This document shows positions 7,651-9,017 of a DNA stretch of 9,017 nt, piece after piece (the stretch's first letter is position 1; every line of letters starts with the position of its first letter). The notes under the pieces are model-generated. The model did not search any database and had not been told where the DNA came from. It was given only the letters and a program-made list of their open reading frames with translations. This DNA is from Bacillota bacterium (GTDB taxonomy: Bacteria > Bacillota > Sulfobacillia > Symbiobacteriales > ZC4RG38): NCBI GenBank assembly GCA_003242505.1, contig QGUP01000060.1, forward strand, positions 1 through 9,017, in the 5' to 3' direction. A program made the position numbers and the translations under genes.

Positions 7651-8808
7651 TTGAGCAAGCGGGACTACTACGAGGTGCTGGGCGTCCCCCGGAATGCCAC
7701 CGACGAGGAGATCAAGAAGGCCTTCCGGGCCCTGGCCCGCAAGTACCACCCGGACGTCAACAAGGACCCGGACGCGGCGGAGCGCTTCAAGGAGATTAAC
7801 GAGGCCTACCAGGTCCTCTCCAACCCCGAGAAGCGCAAGCTCTACGACCAGTTCGGCCATGCCGGGGTCTCCGGCCACGCCGCCGGCACCTCCGGCACCG
7901 CCGAGGCCGGCCCCTTTGACTTCGGCCCCTTCGCCCAGGGGGATTTCGGCCCCTTCAGCGACATCTTCGAGATGTTCTTCGAGGGGTTCGGCGGCCGCCG
8001 GCGCAGGGGGCCGGAGCGGGGCCGGGACCTGGAGTACGACCTGCGGATCACCCTGGAAGAGGCCGCCTTCGGCGCCCGGAAGGAGATCCGGATCCCCCGG
8101 ATCGAGACCTGCGGCACCTGCGGCGGCAGCGGCGCCCGCCCGGGCACCCAGCCCCGGGCCTGTCCCCGGTGCGGCGGCACCGGCCAGGTGCAGCACGTGC
8201 GCCAGACCCCCTTCGGCCGGTTCGCCAGCATCACCACCTGCGACCTCTGCCACGGGGAGGGCCGGGTCGTCGACTCGCCGTGCCCGACCTGCGGCGGCCG
8301 GGGGCAGGTGCGGCGGGAGCGGACCGTGGAGGTCAACATCCCCCCGGGGGTGGACGACGGCGCCCGGCTGCGGATGCGGGGCTACGGCGAGAGCGGCTTC
8401 CGGGGCGGGCCGAGCGGCGACCTCTACATCGTCATCCATGTGAAGCCCCACCCGCAGTTCCAGCGGCAGGGGGACGACATCTACGTCGAGGTGCCCGTCT
8501 CCATGGTCCAGGCGGCCCTGGGGGCAGAGGTCCAGGTGCCGACCCTGGAGGGGACCGAGACCCTCAAGATCCCCGAGGGCACCCAGCCCGGCGCCACCTT
8601 TACCCTCCGGGGCAAGGGGATGCCCCGGCTCGGCCGCTCCGGCCGGGGCGACCAGATTGTGCGCATCCGGGTGGAGATCCCGACCCGGCTCAGCCCGAAG
8701 GAGCGGGAGCTGCTCCAGGAACTGGCCCGGATCCGGGGCGAGAGCGTCGCCGGCGGTGGCCAGTCCAGGGGGTTCTTCGACAAGATGCGGGACGCGTTCG
8801 GGGTGTGA
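7651..8808 (+). CDS. dnaJ: Co-chaperone DnaJ (type I Hsp40)
   Basis: DnaJ delivers unfolded clients to DnaK and stimulates its ATPase. The 385-residue product has every class I part: J-domain at 1-70 with HPD at 33-35; a Gly/Phe region (about 71-120) with two DFGPF copies (90-94 and 98-102) and a DIF motif at 104-106; four zinc-binding CxxCxGxG repeats at 154-161, 171-178, 197-204 and 211-218; then the C-terminal substrate-binding domains and a short tail ending RDAFGV. The TTG start is chosen because an in-frame TGA lies 6 bases upstream (7645-7647), no ATG or GTG precedes the J-domain in frame, and it gives the normal SKRDYYEVLGV N-terminus. The Shine-Dalgarno is poor: GGCGGTG (7638-7644) or GAAGG abutting the start. 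Last gene of the operon. Confidence 0.97.
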   Translation: MSKRDYYEVLGVPRNATDEEIKKAFRALARKYHPDVNKDPDAAERFKEINEAYQVLSNPEKRKLYDQFGHAGVSGHAAGTSGTAEAGPFDFGPFAQGDFGPFSDIFEMFFEGFGGRRRRGPERGRDLEYDLRITLEEAAFGARKEIRIPRIETCGTCGGSGARPGTQPRACPRCGGTGQVQHVRQTPFGRFASITTCDLCHGEGRVVDSPCPTCGGRGQVRRERTVEVNIPPGVDDGARLRMRGYGESGFRGGPSGDLYIVIHVKPHPQFQRQGDDIYVEVPVSMVQAALGAEVQVPTLEGTETLKIPEGTQPGATFTLRGKGMPRLGRSGRGDQIVRIRVEIPTRLSPKERELLQELARIRGESVAGGGQSRGFFDKMRDAFGV

Positions 8809-8840
8809 CGGGTAACCCGCGCCGCCAGCGACGGGATGGC

Positions 8841-8873
8841 AGGACAGGCGGGGCGACCCGCCTGTCCTTTTTT
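8841..8873 (+). terminator. Intrinsic terminator of the grpE-dnaK-dnaJ operon
   Basis: A perfect 12-base-pair stem (8841-8852 AGGACAGGCGGG with 8857-8868 CCCGCCTGTCCT) closes a GCGA tetraloop of the stable GNRA type, and T8868-T8873 form a run of six Ts. This is a textbook rho-independent terminator, 32 bases after the dnaJ stop. It implies that the heat-shock operon ends at dnaJ and does not continue into a following gene. Confidence 0.95.
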
Positions 8874-8917
8874 CGCGACGGAGTGTGGGCGGCGGGGCGC
8901 TGGCGGCGGCGGGGTGT

Positions 8918-8964
8918 TTTCGGGGGGGGGGGGCCGGGGCGGGGGGGTGGGGGGGGGGGGGGGG
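8918..8964. repeat. Poly-G low-complexity tract, probably sequencing artefact
   Basis: After the terminator the sequence degenerates into G runs (8922-8933, 8936-8939, 8941-8947 and 16 Gs at 8949-8964) broken by a few other bases, directly adjoining adapter sequence. Poor base calls in a high-GC read tail, or no-signal G calls of two-colour Illumina chemistry, explain this better than biology. The stretch from about 8875 onward should be treated as unreliable, and no gene is supported there. Confidence 0.75.
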
Positions 8965-9017
8965 CTGGTTCTTTTTTACATCTCCGAGCCCGCGCGACCA
9001 AGGAAGGATTCGGACTG
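8965..9017. other. Nextera adapter read-through at the contig end (not genomic)
   Basis: Positions 8965-8998 match the Nextera Read 2 adapter (CTGTCTCTTATACACATCT type) at about 27 of 34 bases, with ACATCTCCGAGCCC (8977-8990) matching exactly. What follows (8999-9017) sits where the index and the start of P7 belong, though P7 itself is barely recognisable. This is the mirror image of the adapter at the other end. Confidence 0.93.

Noticed and set aside
8922..8964. G-quadruplex-forming element downstream of dnaJ
   Set aside because: The G runs adjoin adapter sequence and are better explained as bad base calls.

Overview
The window is a high-GC bacterial chromosome fragment: most codons end in G or C, Arg is mostly CGG, and GTG/TTG starts are common. 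It carries a conserved translation/heat-shock gene cluster, all on the + strand: lepA (5'-truncated), hemW, a CYTH-domain gene, hrcA, grpE, dnaK, dnaJ. The order lepA-hemW-hrcA-grpE-dnaK-dnaJ, HrcA/CIRCE control of chaperones and a DnaK lacking the N-terminal insertion of Gram-negative DnaKs all point to the Bacillota (Firmicutes). The high GC suggests one of the deep GC-rich lineages (Symbiobacterium- or Thermaerobacter-like). The lineage is inference; no 16S or other species marker is present.

Layout. 1-78 is not genomic: it is a degraded Illumina P7/index/Nextera adapter. 79-1301 is the C-terminal two thirds of lepA. 1302-1423 is a hairpin-rich gap. 1424-2632 is hemW and 2674-3354 the CYTH gene, closely spaced and probably cotranscribed with lepA. 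3355-3584 is a regulatory gap with a sigma-A-type promoter and a CIRCE operator carrying one arm mismatch. 3585-4622 is hrcA. 4623-4884 holds a strong hairpin, a near-consensus extended -10 promoter and a perfect CIRCE. 4885-5685 is grpE, 5745-7586 dnaK and 7651-8808 dnaJ. A textbook intrinsic terminator at 8841-8873 closes the unit. About 8875-8964 degenerates into G runs, and 8965-9017 is Nextera adapter read-through.

How the genes work together. HrcA represses its own promoter and the grpE-dnaK-dnaJ promoter through CIRCE. The two promoters share one geometry (12 nt from the -10 to CIRCE), but the chaperone promoter has the better -10 and the perfect operator. DnaK, its co-chaperone DnaJ and its nucleotide-exchange factor GrpE form one folding machine made from one transcript, with a hairpin between dnaK and dnaJ that may lower DnaJ output. 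LepA (ribosome-associated GTPase) and HemW (radical-SAM heme chaperone) are conserved neighbours with separate jobs. The CYTH protein is the one member not usual in this neighbourhood.

No tRNA, rRNA, CRISPR array, insertion sequence, phage gene or clearly new system was found. The points most worth a second look are the adapter-bearing ends, the CYTH insertion, the paired unequal CIRCE promoters, the long low-complexity N-terminus of GrpE and the hairpins in the gaps.
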